From: JAJTFW01 sp903922455
GTDB taxonomy: Bacteria > Bacteroidota > Bacteroidia > AKYH767-A > OLB10
NCBI GenBank assembly: GCA_943329665.2
Contig: CALQEU020000020.1
Location: 1 to 64,000 of the forward strand
Reading direction: 5' to 3'
Length of the DNA: 64,000 nt
A model generated the notes under the pieces. That model did not search any database and was not told the DNA's origin. It was given only the letters and a program-made list of their open reading frames with translations. This document shows positions 27,901 through 35,711 of this stretch, in pieces (position 1 is the first letter of the stretch; every line of letters starts with the position of its first letter). Both the position numbers and the translations under genes were made by a program.

Positions 27901-29590
27901 ACTTAATGAAAACTTCGACATCAGTTACGAATTAGGCACACTTACGATTGTTCCAGCAGAATTAATTGTTAAAGCAGATGATCAATTTGCTTCATGCGAT
28001 GGAATTGCAGATCCGTTTACTTATACGCTCAATGGATATCGCTACCACGATGCCGATAGTAATTTGGTGATTTCAGGTCCACAATATGTTTTATTAAATG
28101 ACCTCAACAACCCGGTACCTACTACTGGAATCGCAACGGGCATTTATTCAATTGTACCTTCTAATTTATCTATGGTAATTCCATCTAACTATGTACTTAG
28201 TTATACTGATGGAGAATTAATCAGTGGATCCTCTCCGCTCGTTAGCATTACACCGGCTCCCGTTTCCATCTCAGGAGGTGTTGCGCAAGGTTGTATTCCG
28301 GGAGTTGCAGGATCGAGATCGTTTAGTATTCCTTCTATCCCAGAGGCCGACTCTTATTTGTGGACGGTTCCGAATGGATGTACCATTACATCTGGACAAG
28401 GAACTAACTCTATTGTTGTAAACTGGACCAATGTAGCTATACAAAATGGAATAAGCGGAAATGTTTGTGTGAAGGGAGTAGACTCTTGTGCAGAAAGCAA
28501 TTTTGCATGTATACCACTCGAGTTTCAAGTGGCAGCCCCTGTAACACCACCTTCTATTTCTGGTCCAAGTAAAAATTGTTCTGGTGATGTTTCTACGTAT
28601 AGCATTGCGAATGTAGCAAGAGCATCTAGCTATGTTTGGAGTACGCCTACAGGTGTACAAATTATAAGTGGACAAGGAACAAATATTATAACGGTTCAAA
28701 TTTTATCCAATTATGCGGGTGGAACATTAACCGTGAAAGGATCCAATATTTGTGGACTTAGTCCTCTACGTTCGAAGACACTTACCTTAAATGTTCCTTC
28801 GGCACCGAGTGTCATATCAGGAGCAGCTTCTGGTTTATGCAATTTAAGTGATGTTGTTTACACCATCACTCCAATTATTGGAGCTACTTCTTATAACTGG
28901 AATGCTGGAGCCGGAACTATTGTTTCGGGAGCAGGAACCCATTCTATACATGTAAATTTTGGTAATTTTACGACAAGTACTATTTCCGTAAAAGCAGTAA
29001 ACACTTGTGGAGAAAGCACCACTCGTATTTTGAATATTACAGGAAAACCTGCCATTGCGAGTCCTATTTCAGGTATCAGCAATTTAATTTGCACTAATAG
29101 TGTCGGTAATTATAGTGTTGCCACGGTAACAGGTGCATCCAACTACAACTGGACAACTTCCACAGGAGGAAGTGTAACTGGTGGACAAGGCACTAAAAAC
29201 GTAACCGTACAATGGTTAAATGTTGCCTTTGTAAATCAAAGTGTATCTGTAACCACATCGAATAGCTGTGGAACAAGTCCAATTAGGACTTATGCTGGAA
29301 TCACGATGTACAATTGTGCTAAGATAGATGATGCTACAAGTTTGCAATTATTGGTTTATCCAAATCCTGCTCAAGAAATTGTTAATGTACAATTCTTTGG
29401 GGAAGCCGAGGGAGAATACATCATACGTTTAATTGATAACATCGGACGCACTTTAATAACTAAAACCGGAAATGCAACCAATGGTGTGAATACAGCATTA
29501 GTAAATACAGATGGACTTGCGAAGGGAGTTTATCATGTGAGTATTGTGATGAATGAAAAACAACAGCAGATTATCTTGTTGAAAGATTAA
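21905..29590 (+). CDS. Giant T9SS-sorted subtilase/sedolisin-like surface protein with MBG-like modules and RALVN repeats
   Basis: The 2561-residue protein reads in order: signal peptide (cleaved near VSAQ-S, residue 27); strand-rich N-terminus; a MopII-like metal-binding motif (about 473-537: DADEDGFGD...DCDDSNTSVNPGATEICLNG-type); Ig-like strands (about 720-1000); a serine peptidase domain (about 1150-1560) with IKIGVISDSYN, DEGRAMLQIIHDIAPKA and GTSAAAPHIAAVAGLLQE; MBG/YDG-like modules (about 1670-2110), the second of which holds 12 copies of RALVN[A/G]; PKD-like repeats (about 2110-2465, SYxWSTPxGxxIxSGQGTNxIxV); and a type A T9SS sorting domain (from LLVYPNPAQEIV). DEGRAM in place of the subtilisin HGTH segment points to an S53-like Glu/Asp/Ser site. 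It should be a surface protease. It stands alone, with a terminator at 29606-29645. Confidence 0.9.
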   Translation: MEKIYHRLIFKIATLLFLAPQFVSAQSDFRTITSGDWELASTWEVFNGATWVPAVAAPTSADGVITIRNTHTIAVNGSLTIDQTVIEGGGYVNFYSGNLTVANGSGIDLVINGALVWSAGLAGTMDVQSGAEVGGSADFSFEGTTLINNGSFTGGTLGFSGGASGQNLNGTGTINSLLMFNSNGVTLGGDQTITSLLNFSNGRIITGPNKIIIGSAGNIQNNAYPPMYVEGNLQINFPVGGFGLTYHIGDATGYRPVQLSVTGNTGVGGFIVSTANTDHPNIATSNIDPSKNVERTWTITNNGASFSTAFATFNWVAAELDGLANTGNFIAGKYDGSSWTYPGVTSNTSTSISISGLTSFSSFAVGEALPPPTLDVTGAFGPFCSNDLFSIPFTVTSAYNTGNIFTAYLSDEFGSFGLQNAIGSVAGTTSGTINATLPPFISGTGYRIRIVSDNPLFTSNDNGSDIIINSLIDYYADADEDGFGDPLVIQSSCIGAPSGYLLDNTDCDDSNTSVNPGATEICLNGLDDNCDNFIDNTGLQFPPMITYNGSLTLPTCTTGSIYLGVAEVADLRYGTSVINFSSEYSPISWSAQAILGAPNVLVYSDDPNAWSGAAANSSREFIEIAFDNPAPINFINIHQTFTPGSIDTVYIKNPNTQLFEVVYTNTAGPQEGVLTVLNITFPTTAFNVSEVRLALNTPAAPGWNEIDAVGIGLSAPITFDSYSWSTGSSSSTISVNTPSDYSVAVSLNGCNATSNSVSVTNPVLIAGSQGIVNACAGSSTLLYASPNFASYSWSNGETTQVATINPSSNIIYYVTATDGYGCTYLDSVEVFISVPFIFYNLIITDINCSGQTGGSVDAGFYEGGGGGGGALVGNGGNTESIYDIFNLYGPNYSQGNNTGIFSGLSAGVYTLIRNENGCIYDTTFSILQDSLPLIDITSSSLLCPDLGSTNLSVDSIPGATYLWSPGNETTSTIAITTPGTYYVEVLYESCSATDSIVIVLETLPCITPGYEPPANGAVPNLIGSELFQLANGINVADTITENNTVFLLDSTQVFIEIITEFGKHDSALALLQTPNYGMNSFIDNGDTTFIITGKIPISNLSKLDSLPTLINYVRPYYPPLVSSQAVVNSINTGLTKTQGDRAMRSDTASLAWDVYGDGIKIGVISDSYNTLFGDPAGTDLLNGDLPGVGNPNFTTPVEIVEEYPYGRRTDEGRAMLQIIHDIAPKATLAFHTGFVSAGNFAEGIVALDSIGCDIIVDDVTYITEPFFDDGVVSKAVDKVVANGTTYISAAGNFGTASYEGVFAPTAAPAGYVGTAHNFGGGDIYQNINFKAGTYTIVLQWQDSIYSLGQLPGVVNDLDIYLIDNAGNRLFGFNRNNIWGDPLEILPFVVSGNTNANIMITRKWGSQNVKFKYVIFRGDATINEYANGGSTIVGHPNAEGAIAVGAVLYTNTPAFGVSQPSAASFSSRGGTEVKGAVRQKPDIMAPNGVNTTVYLGGQNIDGDLFPNFFGTSAAAPHIAAVAGLLQEANKKFSGVELTPAQMKSTLLNTTLNMYDPGYDVISGYGFVQPDSALKTLGRPQPIALDRYLQDSLFAPGIDTVEVLVVGKFISDNAKVIFRYDTLPATVINQGLLSVIIPPFVGNPPLRIYNPPASLTELDGGASGDSLYLLGTQAINVVITASNATKKYGEQLPAFSATVTIDGQDLSNTSLTLADLGLENNNITFTSSATSGSNTGLYFIRPASDVTNLSLPGSQILAATYNYQFDDGVLSVQKMPLVIKPNDTTITYGDVIENLNFTYTYPDGMITLMEKVAFANEIKAAHELDLASEVALVDARALVNGRALVNADIDQLSCMASARALVNARALVNARALVNGSYVLDTSHVVDVAVASVFNYQDDNDTTVLVNARALVNARALVNARALVNGRALVNGRALVNARALVNGRALVNGETVADENDEDMFIIIDEDDISAPIDDSLTFNSINLITGMEVGVHSIVPGALLNENFDISYELGTLTIVPAELIVKADDQFASCDGIADPFTYTLNGYRYHDADSNLVISGPQYVLLNDLNNPVPTTGIATGIYSIVPSNLSMVIPSNYVLSYTDGELISGSSPLVSITPAPVSISGGVAQGCIPGVAGSRSFSIPSIPEADSYLWTVPNGCTITSGQGTNSIVVNWTNVAIQNGISGNVCVKGVDSCAESNFACIPLEFQVAAPVTPPSISGPSKNCSGDVSTYSIANVARASSYVWSTPTGVQIISGQGTNIITVQILSNYAGGTLTVKGSNICGLSPLRSKTLTLNVPSAPSVISGAASGLCNLSDVVYTITPIIGATSYNWNAGAGTIVSGAGTHSIHVNFGNFTTSTISVKAVNTCGESTTRILNITGKPAIASPISGISNLICTNSVGNYSVATVTGASNYNWTTSTGGSVTGGQGTKNVTVQWLNVAFVNQSVSVTTSNSCGTSPIRTYAGITMYNCAKIDDATSLQLLVYPNPAQEIVNVQFFGEAEGEYIIRLIDNIGRTLITKTGNATNGVNTALVNTDGLAKGVYHVSIVMNEKQQQIILLKD
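27389..27526 (+). repeat. RALVN[A/G] hexapeptide repeat, block 1
   Basis: After a degenerate ALVDA unit, five in-frame 18-base units encode RALVNG, RALVNA, then (after an 11-residue spacer with one Cys and one Met) RALVNA, RALVNA and RALVNG. Codons differ from unit to unit (Arg aga/cga, Ala gcg/gca/gct/gcc, Leu tta/ctt, Val gta/gtg/gtt), so the protein sequence is more constant than the DNA. Confidence 0.95.
27608..27748 (+). repeat. RALVN[A/G] hexapeptide repeat, block 2
   Basis: A leading VLVNA is followed by seven uninterrupted units with A, A, G, G, A, G, G in the sixth place. The blocks are separated by about 27 residues (SYVLDTSHVVDVAVASVFNY and an Asp-rich tail). As in block 1, synonymous codons vary between units. 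Downstream comes a very acidic stretch (ETVADENDEDMFIIIDEDD). Confidence 0.95.
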
Positions 29591-29605
29591 CACTAATTAA
29601 GAATT

Positions 29606-29645
29606 AAGCCCTGAAGCAGAGTAAACACGCTTCAGGGCTTTTTTT
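29606..29645 (+). terminator. Strong intrinsic terminator of the giant surface protein gene
   Basis: A perfect 12-bp stem (AAGCCCTGAAGC at 29606-29617 with GCTTCAGGGCTT at 29629-29640) encloses an 11-base loop and leads into a run of seven T (29639-29645). It starts 16 bases after the stop codon. The A-tract is too short on the opposite side to be sure it also serves the convergent WD40 gene. Confidence 0.93.
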
Positions 29646-29651
29646 GTGGAT

Positions 29652-30554
29652 TTATTTTTTCCAGGCTTGCACGGCTCGATCATCACCTGCAGAAAGCAAG
29701 GTGCCGTCTTCTAGCCAGAGTAATTTATTTACTGAGTTAATATGACCCTTTCCATCGTTACCTTCCAATCTTTCTAAAACAGATAATGAATTGTAATCCC
29801 AAATCTTTACCGATTTATCTCTGCTTGCTGTAGCAAAATAATTTCCAGTGGGATCAAATGCTATATCATAGATGGCGTAATTGTGTGCAGGAATAGATGA
29901 AATCAACTCATAATTATCCAGCTGAAAAATATTTAAATGTGCATCGCGCGATCCGCTAAATAATTTTGTTTCATCAGGAGAAAAAGAAAGGGCATTCACA
30001 GAAAAATCGATGCCGTGTGCTTGAAAACGATGAGTAATTTCCAGAGATGGGATTGACAATTCTACGATACTACCATCTCCACAACCAATGAAAGCTTTAT
30101 CTTGATTTTGATTAATTATAATCGCTCTTAATTTTTTTTCACTGAGCCGAATACGTTGTAACACTTCAAGCGTTTGCAAATTCAACACACATACAATTCC
30201 ATCTCCACCCAAAGTAAAAAGTAAATTATGCTTAGTACTTTGTAAAATAGAAAAAGCAGCTTGATCGTGCAACTTCAACAATCGTTCTTCTTTGTTTTCT
30301 GATAAATCAATGATATGCACACCACCGCTACCTTGACCAATGAGCAATCGATTTTGTTCTGGTAAAAAATGCATGCAATAAATAGAATCGGTTGTTTTTG
30401 CAATTAGAGTCCCATCACCTGTATGATTGATGTCCCATTGAGCTACAATCTTATCCCCTGCACCGCTATAAAATACACCCGCATCTTGTCCTTTTACAAG
30501 CGCATAAATAGAACCCTGATGACCGGTAAATCGATGTTGAAACTGTAATTTCAT
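29652..30554 (-). CDS. WD40 repeat protein
   Basis: The 300-residue product has no signal peptide and consists of about seven WD40 blades, seen as GH...D or ...WD pairs: FTGHQGSIYALVKG, VAQWDINH, HDQAAFSILQ, AHGIDFSVNALSFSPDETKLFSGSRDAHLNIFQL, AHNYAIYDIAFDPTGNYFATASRDKSVKIWD and GHINSVNKLLWLEDGTLLSAGDDRAVQAW. That is enough for one cytoplasmic beta-propeller, normally a protein-binding scaffold. Partners are unknown. A full TTG-N23-TACTTTTG promoter lies just upstream. The gene is convergent with the giant surface protein and divergent from the rhomboid gene. Confidence 0.88.
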   Translation of the reverse strand: MKLQFQHRFTGHQGSIYALVKGQDAGVFYSGAGDKIVAQWDINHTGDGTLIAKTTDSIYCMHFLPEQNRLLIGQGSGGVHIIDLSENKEERLLKLHDQAAFSILQSTKHNLLFTLGGDGIVCVLNLQTLEVLQRIRLSEKKLRAIIINQNQDKAFIGCGDGSIVELSIPSLEITHRFQAHGIDFSVNALSFSPDETKLFSGSRDAHLNIFQLDNYELISSIPAHNYAIYDIAFDPTGNYFATASRDKSVKIWDYNSLSVLERLEGNDGKGHINSVNKLLWLEDGTLLSAGDDRAVQAWKK

Positions 30555-30559
30555 AGGCG

Positions 30560-30593
30560 CAAAAGTAAAGGAAATTAATCATCAGATAGGCAA
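30560..30593 (-). promoter_or_regulatory. Promoter TTG-N23-TACTTTTG for the WD40 gene
   Basis: On the minus strand TTG (30593-30591) and TACTTTTG (30567-30560) are 23 bases apart, at the edge of the Bacteroidota consensus. The -7 box ends only 5 bases before the ATG at 30554, so the transcript would be leaderless or nearly so. Confidence 0.6.
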
Positions 30594-30717
30594 TTTACAT
30601 CGTATTCGCAGAGAAACACAAAACAAGTGACGTATTAGTCCATTTCGCTTTATACATCAGAAAAGAAACATTTAGATTAGAGTAACATACATTACATAGT
30701 TCCAAGAATAGATTTTA

Positions 30718-30725
30718 TAGATTTG
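30718..30725 (+). promoter_or_regulatory. -7 box TAGATTTG for the rhomboid gene
   Basis: TAGATTTG matches TAnnTTTG and ends 4 bases before the ATG at 30730. No TTG is present at the expected upstream distance, so the -33 part is weak. Confidence 0.5.
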
Positions 30726-30729
30726 CAGA

Positions 30730-31590
30730 ATGAAGCCTGATGTAAAAAATATAATTAGCAGTTTCATTCCGGGGACGATCTTCATTGGACTTTTAAGTCT
30801 GATTAAGTATTATGAAGTTTCACAACAGGTAAGCTTTTCTACGTACGGTGTTTTCCCGCGGTCGTTAGATGAGATAACGGGCATTTTAACTTTTCCGTTA
30901 ATACATAAAGACTACGATCATCTTTTCTCTAATGCGGTACCGTTATTTGTATTGATGGGAATGTTAAATTATTTCTACAAGGACATGGCTGGCAAAGTAT
31001 TTTTCTATTTATGGCTCATTGGTGGAGCGTGGCTTTGGATAGGTGGTCGACCATCTTTTCATATTGGTGCCAGCGGATTGGTGTATGGATTAGCTTCCTT
31101 TATTTTTTTTAGTGGGATCTGGAGAAAGTGGAGAAGTATGTTAGCGGTGAGTATGATTGTTGTTTTTCTATATGGAAGTATGATTTGGGGAATTTTTCCA
31201 TGGTTCAAAGAAACGAGTTGGGAAGGGCATTTGTTTGGTGGATTGGCAGGGTTGTTATTATCGTGGCTGTATAGGAAAGAGGGACCACAAAGGCCAAAAT
31301 TTGTGTGGGAAGATGAGATTGAGGATAGTAAAATTTATGATGAGGAGGGGAATGAAATTGATTTGAAGATGGATGATAATTTGAAGGTGGATCAATTTGA
31401 AAATTTGAAAATGAGGGAGGAGGTGGAAGTTGAGAAACTTCGCAATGAAATGAATGATGATGCTCCTAAAACAGAACCCTTTCCACAAATTATATATACT
31501 TATGTGGATAAGAATACTAATGAGAACCTACCTTCGCAAGAGCTTCGGCAGGCAGGCGCTGATGACACGGATGAAAATATCCTTCGCTAA
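30730..31590 (+). CDS. Rhomboid family intramembrane serine protease
   Basis: The product is an integral membrane protein with about six helices in residues 8-180. The catalytic pair is visible: S115 in HIGASGLVYG and H167 in WEGHLFGGLAG, with the H64-x3-N68 oxyanion segment (HLFSN). Rhomboids cut substrate transmembrane helices in the inner membrane. The remaining 100 residues form a long, charged cytoplasmic tail (many Glu, Asp, Lys). The last 25 codons run through DNA that looks like dispersed intergenic repeats (31525-31590), so the end of the tail may be recently acquired. Substrates are unknown. Confidence 0.9.
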   Translation: MKPDVKNIISSFIPGTIFIGLLSLIKYYEVSQQVSFSTYGVFPRSLDEITGILTFPLIHKDYDHLFSNAVPLFVLMGMLNYFYKDMAGKVFFYLWLIGGAWLWIGGRPSFHIGASGLVYGLASFIFFSGIWRKWRSMLAVSMIVVFLYGSMIWGIFPWFKETSWEGHLFGGLAGLLLSWLYRKEGPQRPKFVWEDEIEDSKIYDEEGNEIDLKMDDNLKVDQFENLKMREEVEVEKLRNEMNDDAPKTEPFPQIIYTYVDKNTNENLPSQELRQAGADDTDENILR

Positions 31591-31729
31591 AGTTCCGGAT
31601 ATCAAAGCGGATAAAATAGGATAGCTCATACCCTAATCTAATTCTATCTTCTTAAGAAATTACTTTACTTAAACCTTTTTCAATTAAATAGCAGAGATTA
31701 TTAAAATCAAATTACGTTAATAAATATTA

Positions 31730-31737
31730 TAAATTTG
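31730..31737 (+). promoter_or_regulatory. -7 box TAAATTTG for the epimerase gene
   Basis: TAAATTTG matches TAnnTTTG and ends 4 bases before the ATG at 31742, predicting a leaderless transcript. A -33 TTG at the right distance is not evident. Confidence 0.5.
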
Positions 31738-31741
31738 CGGT

Positions 31742-32143
31742 ATGAATAAAATTGAGCATATCGGCATTGCAGTGAAATCACTTTCTGAATCCAATGAACT
31801 TTTCAAAAAGCTATTCAATGTTCCCCATTATAAAATTGAAGAGGTAGAATCGGAAGGAGTAAAAACTTCTTTTTTTCAAGTGGGTCCGAATAAGATTGAG
31901 TTATTGGAAGCTACATCTCCTGATAGTCCGATTGCTAAATTCATTGATAAAAAAGGAGAAGGGATGCATCACATCGCCATTGATGTTGAAGATATTTTAG
32001 CGGAGATGAAAAGATTGGAAGGAGAAGGATTTATTTTATTAAACAAAGAGCCCAAAGTGGGCGCCGACAATAAACTCATTTGTTTTTTACATCCGAAAAG
32101 TACGAATGGAGTTTTGGTGGAGTTGTGTCAGGAAAAACATTGA
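31742..32143 (+). CDS. mce: Methylmalonyl-CoA epimerase
   Basis: The 133-residue product is a single-domain member of the glyoxalase/vicinal-oxygen-chelate family. Family features are the N-terminal IEHIGIAV strand (first metal His), NKIELLE with a Glu, GEGMHHIAIDVEDI (second His) and the late GVLVELCQ with the last Glu. It interconverts (2S)- and (2R)-methylmalonyl-CoA, linking propionyl-CoA to succinyl-CoA through methylmalonyl-CoA mutase. The mutase is not in the window. It is convergent with the following T9SS gene, with 19 bases between stop codons. Confidence 0.93.
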   Translation: MNKIEHIGIAVKSLSESNELFKKLFNVPHYKIEEVESEGVKTSFFQVGPNKIELLEATSPDSPIAKFIDKKGEGMHHIAIDVEDILAEMKRLEGEGFILLNKEPKVGADNKLICFLHPKSTNGVLVELCQEKH

Positions 32144-32162
32144 ACTCGTCGCTGGCGAATAT

Positions 32163-35100
32163 TTACTCAATCATTACTTTACTGGATTTAATTTTTTCTT
32201 CATCCAATACCATCACTTCGTAAATCCCTTTTTCAAATCCGGAAACATCAATCTGGAAAGGTTCGTTTCTTCCCATAAAAGATTTATTCCATACCAATCT
32301 ACCGGAAGCATCCACGATCCGAACAGAAACCTCTTTTACATCAGTAGCTACATATAAAAAATTATTTGCCGGATTCGGATAAATATTCACCACATCATTT
32401 TTCGTGCTGAAACGTGCCTGCTCCCATTGCGTGGTGGATGATTCACCGTTCAAATCCGTTTGACGGATACGGTACCAAGAGATCCCTTTTATCGGATTTT
32501 TATCTGTGAAAGAATACTCATTCAAATCCTGGCTAAAAAATGAACCCGCAACTTTTCCGATAGCTTCCACACTGAGAAGATCCGTCGATCTTTCTACCGT
32601 AAAAAAGTCGTTAAACTGTTCACTGGCTGTTGACCAATACAATTTCGCGTGATACGCTTCTTCTTCCAAGTTGAACATCACCCAGGTGACTGGTAAAGGT
32701 GCAGCACTGTTGCTTAATGTCCATACTCTTTGACTGGTTATATTAGGTATAGTAACCGCATAAGCAATTGCAGACTGTCCCACCAATAAAGGCTGCCATT
32801 TGTTTACCGATAAGTCGTAATGCTGCGCCCTCATTTGAGCAGGCACATTGTAAGGTATTATAGGAAGTTCAGAAGCTTGGTAACTTAATATGAGATTAGC
32901 TGCTGTTGGGGTGCTTGTTGCTGAAACCAACCAGAATCTGTCGGAAGTGGCATCACGGTTATCAGGTGCTAATCCTATCAAACTATTCAGATTAGTTACC
33001 GCTGGTGGCCAAGGGAGATTTGTGGAAGGTGTATTGTAAGTAGCAAAACTTATATTACCTGCATTACCACTTGTTAAGTCATAGGTAACAGGAATGTAGT
33101 TAGCAGAACTGTAACCAAAGGGAATAACATGCCCTCCGGTTGTACTGTTCATTGTCCAAATGATCGCGCCGCTAAAATCTCGCACTTCGCTTCGGATATA
33201 ACCTGTTGTGCGAGTGATGCCGGAAATGTTAGAATTTTCAACGGTAACGGTACGGCCACCCGTTAATGGATTCCCGGCATTGTTCGCTAAGTTTAATTCT
33301 CCGGATGTCAAACGCAGTTCGGTTCTGACAAATACATTCCCAGTCGCAGATGGGAGGTTGGTAGGCGTAACCCAAATCAGTGGAGTCACTTGATTAACTT
33401 CAACGATACCATATTTATGTTGGTTTGCAGTAGCGAGACCAAGATTTATCCCGGTCATTATTTGAGTAGCTGTTCCGTAATATTCAACGATGCTGTTTGC
33501 TCCAAGAAAATAATTCAAGGTTCCTGTGGAATTAAAGGCTGCCAATGTTGAGTTATTATACAAACCGGAAGCATGTTTGGTTCTTAATCTTCCCAGATCC
33601 GAAACCGTTATACCGGAATTAGCAGCAAGGACGTTGGAGAATACCTGACTACTTCTCAGATCAAGAACTGCATTTCCGCTCACGTTAAAATAATTTAAAG
33701 CGGGCGAAGCATGAGAAGCGATTTGCACATCACCAAGTATTACATCAACCGTACAAGCAGGACTGATCTCTTGTTTCACCTGCTGAATGCTATGGGGTGC
33801 AGTTCGAGAAAAAGAAATCGTACCAGCTCTCTGGAAATAAAGCATTCCAAATGTTGCTGCGACTCCAGCTCCTGCACGCGTCATACTTCCATTACCGGAA
33901 ATGGTATACGTAGCACCTTTAAGAATGAGATTATTCACCGCAGTAGCAGCAGCGTTATTACTGAAATTGATGATTCCTCCGGTTTGTGAAAAATTACCAA
34001 GCACTGTGGCGGTAACGGGTGTTGCTGCAGCAACAGCGGCGTTGTTAAAAAGCAGAAAAGTACCTGCACTCTGAGTGAATGTCCCATTGAAATTAAGTGT
34101 GCCCGTTCCGCTTTGTCCTTTAGCAGAAAGCGTTCCTCCTGATATCGTAGCGCTACCAGCAAGATTGAATACCAGATTACCTGTTTCCGAACTGAGATAA
34201 GTGTTACCTCCGTTCACCAGCAAATTACCATTTACAGTAAGTGTACTATTATGACCATTACCACCAAGAGCAGGAACTACATTAAAATAGTTATTACCAT
34301 TGCTGACAGAAAGATTACCGGTGATCACTACCGTTTCAATTCCTGTACTGTTATTCGAATCAAATTCACCTGCTGCAGTACCGCCTATAGTCATTTTTCC
34401 CCCTACGGTCATGTTCAACACATGGGTGCTGGGTATACCACTCAATGTTGCCAAACGAGAAATTGCAAAAAGATTGGTAGCCGCAGAATAATTAATACTA
34501 AGATCACCAGTAACAATAAAATTGACAGTTTGTGCTGAAGGATTGTGTGCGTAATTCGCGTTAAAGGTTCCACCCGTGAAATTAAAACTACCCACTTGGA
34601 AAGAAGTAACACCCGCTGTAAAGGTTGCAAGATTATACACTCCTCTGAAATCCCCGCCACTTTGAACGATACTTGAAGTAATATTGAATTGCCCGGTGCC
34701 ATCACCATTATAAATTCCGAAAGTAGACCCGTTGGAAATTTCCATTGCATTTGCATTCAATACAAACTTACCATTAGCCTGGTAAATACCATACAAATAA
34801 GATGTAGTAAGAGAAGTTCCGCTACAAAAAATAGTTCCTGTTACATTTATAGTAATATCACCTACTGCTCCTTGCTTGAAGAGAAGAAAACCATCATTAA
34901 TTACAAGGTTGCCGCCAATAGTAAATATAGTATTTCCCGCTAACGCATCGAGGTACGTTGCGCAACCGTTTTGAACTGTGAAATTTCCGGTAATGATTCT
35001 AGTAAATCCTAGCCCTTGATTGTTCCAGTAAAACATACCCGGGTTCCAGCTAAGGATTAGGTTTCCGAAATTGGACGCTAGACCTGTTACGAGAAAATCA

Positions 35101-35564
35101 GCCGTTCCGGACCAACTGTCGATTCGTACGGTACTGCCGACATTAAACACTTCTGTTCCAGCAAAAATGGTGATTGGTGCTAGCTGGTTATTGTTGTGGA
35201 TGTATAATCCTCCACTCTGAATAGTAAATGTCCCAGATGCGGTTAAAGTTTTGTTAGCACCTCCACCAGTTGTCCCTGTTTGCAACGTTCCGCCATTCAG
35301 AACTGTAATATTTTTTATAGGCGCGTTGGCCGTTACACTTACCACATTTCCGGCACAGATTATTATATCATCCAATGCACCGGGAGTAGTAATAGCGGCG
35401 GCTCCTCCACAGGCAACGGTTGACCAAGTAGCAACAGCTGAAAAATTACCTGTAGCACGTGAATAATAAATTGCAGCTTTACTTGAATTTAAGGAGCAAA
35501 AGAATAACACTAAGATTATTACTTGCCTAAATGTGTAGCCCTTTACTGTTTTGAAGTGTCCCAT
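32163..35564 (-). CDS. Large T9SS-sorted protein with beta-helix-like repeats
   Basis: The 1133-residue protein has a signal peptide (about residues 13-31, SSKAA), then a TGNFSAVATWST...PGALDDIIICAGNVVSV segment found at the start of many Bacteroidota surface proteins. A long region (about 75-640) repeats short strands of the type GGxLxxNNGxxxLxGxxTI, consistent with a parallel beta-helix. A fibronectin-like segment (PLPVTWVMFNLEEEAYHAKLYWSTASEQ...) and a type A T9SS sorting domain (VNIYPNPANNFLYV to the end) close it. No catalytic residues were recognised; adhesion or structure is likely. Confidence 0.85.
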   Translation of the reverse strand: MGHFKTVKGYTFRQVIILVLFFCSLNSSKAAIYYSRATGNFSAVATWSTVACGGAAAITTPGALDDIIICAGNVVSVTANAPIKNITVLNGGTLQTGTTGGGANKTLTASGTFTIQSGGLYIHNNNQLAPITIFAGTEVFNVGSTVRIDSWSGTADFLVTGLASNFGNLILSWNPGMFYWNNQGLGFTRIITGNFTVQNGCATYLDALAGNTIFTIGGNLVINDGFLLFKQGAVGDITINVTGTIFCSGTSLTTSYLYGIYQANGKFVLNANAMEISNGSTFGIYNGDGTGQFNITSSIVQSGGDFRGVYNLATFTAGVTSFQVGSFNFTGGTFNANYAHNPSAQTVNFIVTGDLSINYSAATNLFAISRLATLSGIPSTHVLNMTVGGKMTIGGTAAGEFDSNNSTGIETVVITGNLSVSNGNNYFNVVPALGGNGHNSTLTVNGNLLVNGGNTYLSSETGNLVFNLAGSATISGGTLSAKGQSGTGTLNFNGTFTQSAGTFLLFNNAAVAAATPVTATVLGNFSQTGGIINFSNNAAATAVNNLILKGATYTISGNGSMTRAGAGVAATFGMLYFQRAGTISFSRTAPHSIQQVKQEISPACTVDVILGDVQIASHASPALNYFNVSGNAVLDLRSSQVFSNVLAANSGITVSDLGRLRTKHASGLYNNSTLAAFNSTGTLNYFLGANSIVEYYGTATQIMTGINLGLATANQHKYGIVEVNQVTPLIWVTPTNLPSATGNVFVRTELRLTSGELNLANNAGNPLTGGRTVTVENSNISGITRTTGYIRSEVRDFSGAIIWTMNSTTGGHVIPFGYSSANYIPVTYDLTSGNAGNISFATYNTPSTNLPWPPAVTNLNSLIGLAPDNRDATSDRFWLVSATSTPTAANLILSYQASELPIIPYNVPAQMRAQHYDLSVNKWQPLLVGQSAIAYAVTIPNITSQRVWTLSNSAAPLPVTWVMFNLEEEAYHAKLYWSTASEQFNDFFTVERSTDLLSVEAIGKVAGSFFSQDLNEYSFTDKNPIKGISWYRIRQTDLNGESSTTQWEQARFSTKNDVVNIYPNPANNFLYVATDVKEVSVRIVDASGRLVWNKSFMGRNEPFQIDVSGFEKGIYEVMVLDEEKIKSSKVMIE

Positions 35565-35711
35565 CTAACCTCTTAATTCTAGGTAATATTATAAATAAAC
35601 TGTTAAATACCACTAAATATTTGTTAAAATATCAATATTTAGTTGTTTACAGGGGCTTTAGTCGGGCTAATGTATCTTTTCTATAGATTTATCTCGTGCT
35701 TTATCAATCAA

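Noticed and set aside
28271..28699. 142-codon minus-strand frame inside the giant surface protein gene
   Set aside because: Arg/Tyr/Asn-rich translation with no motif, opposite to a clearly coding frame; a shadow of the repeated PKD-like modules.
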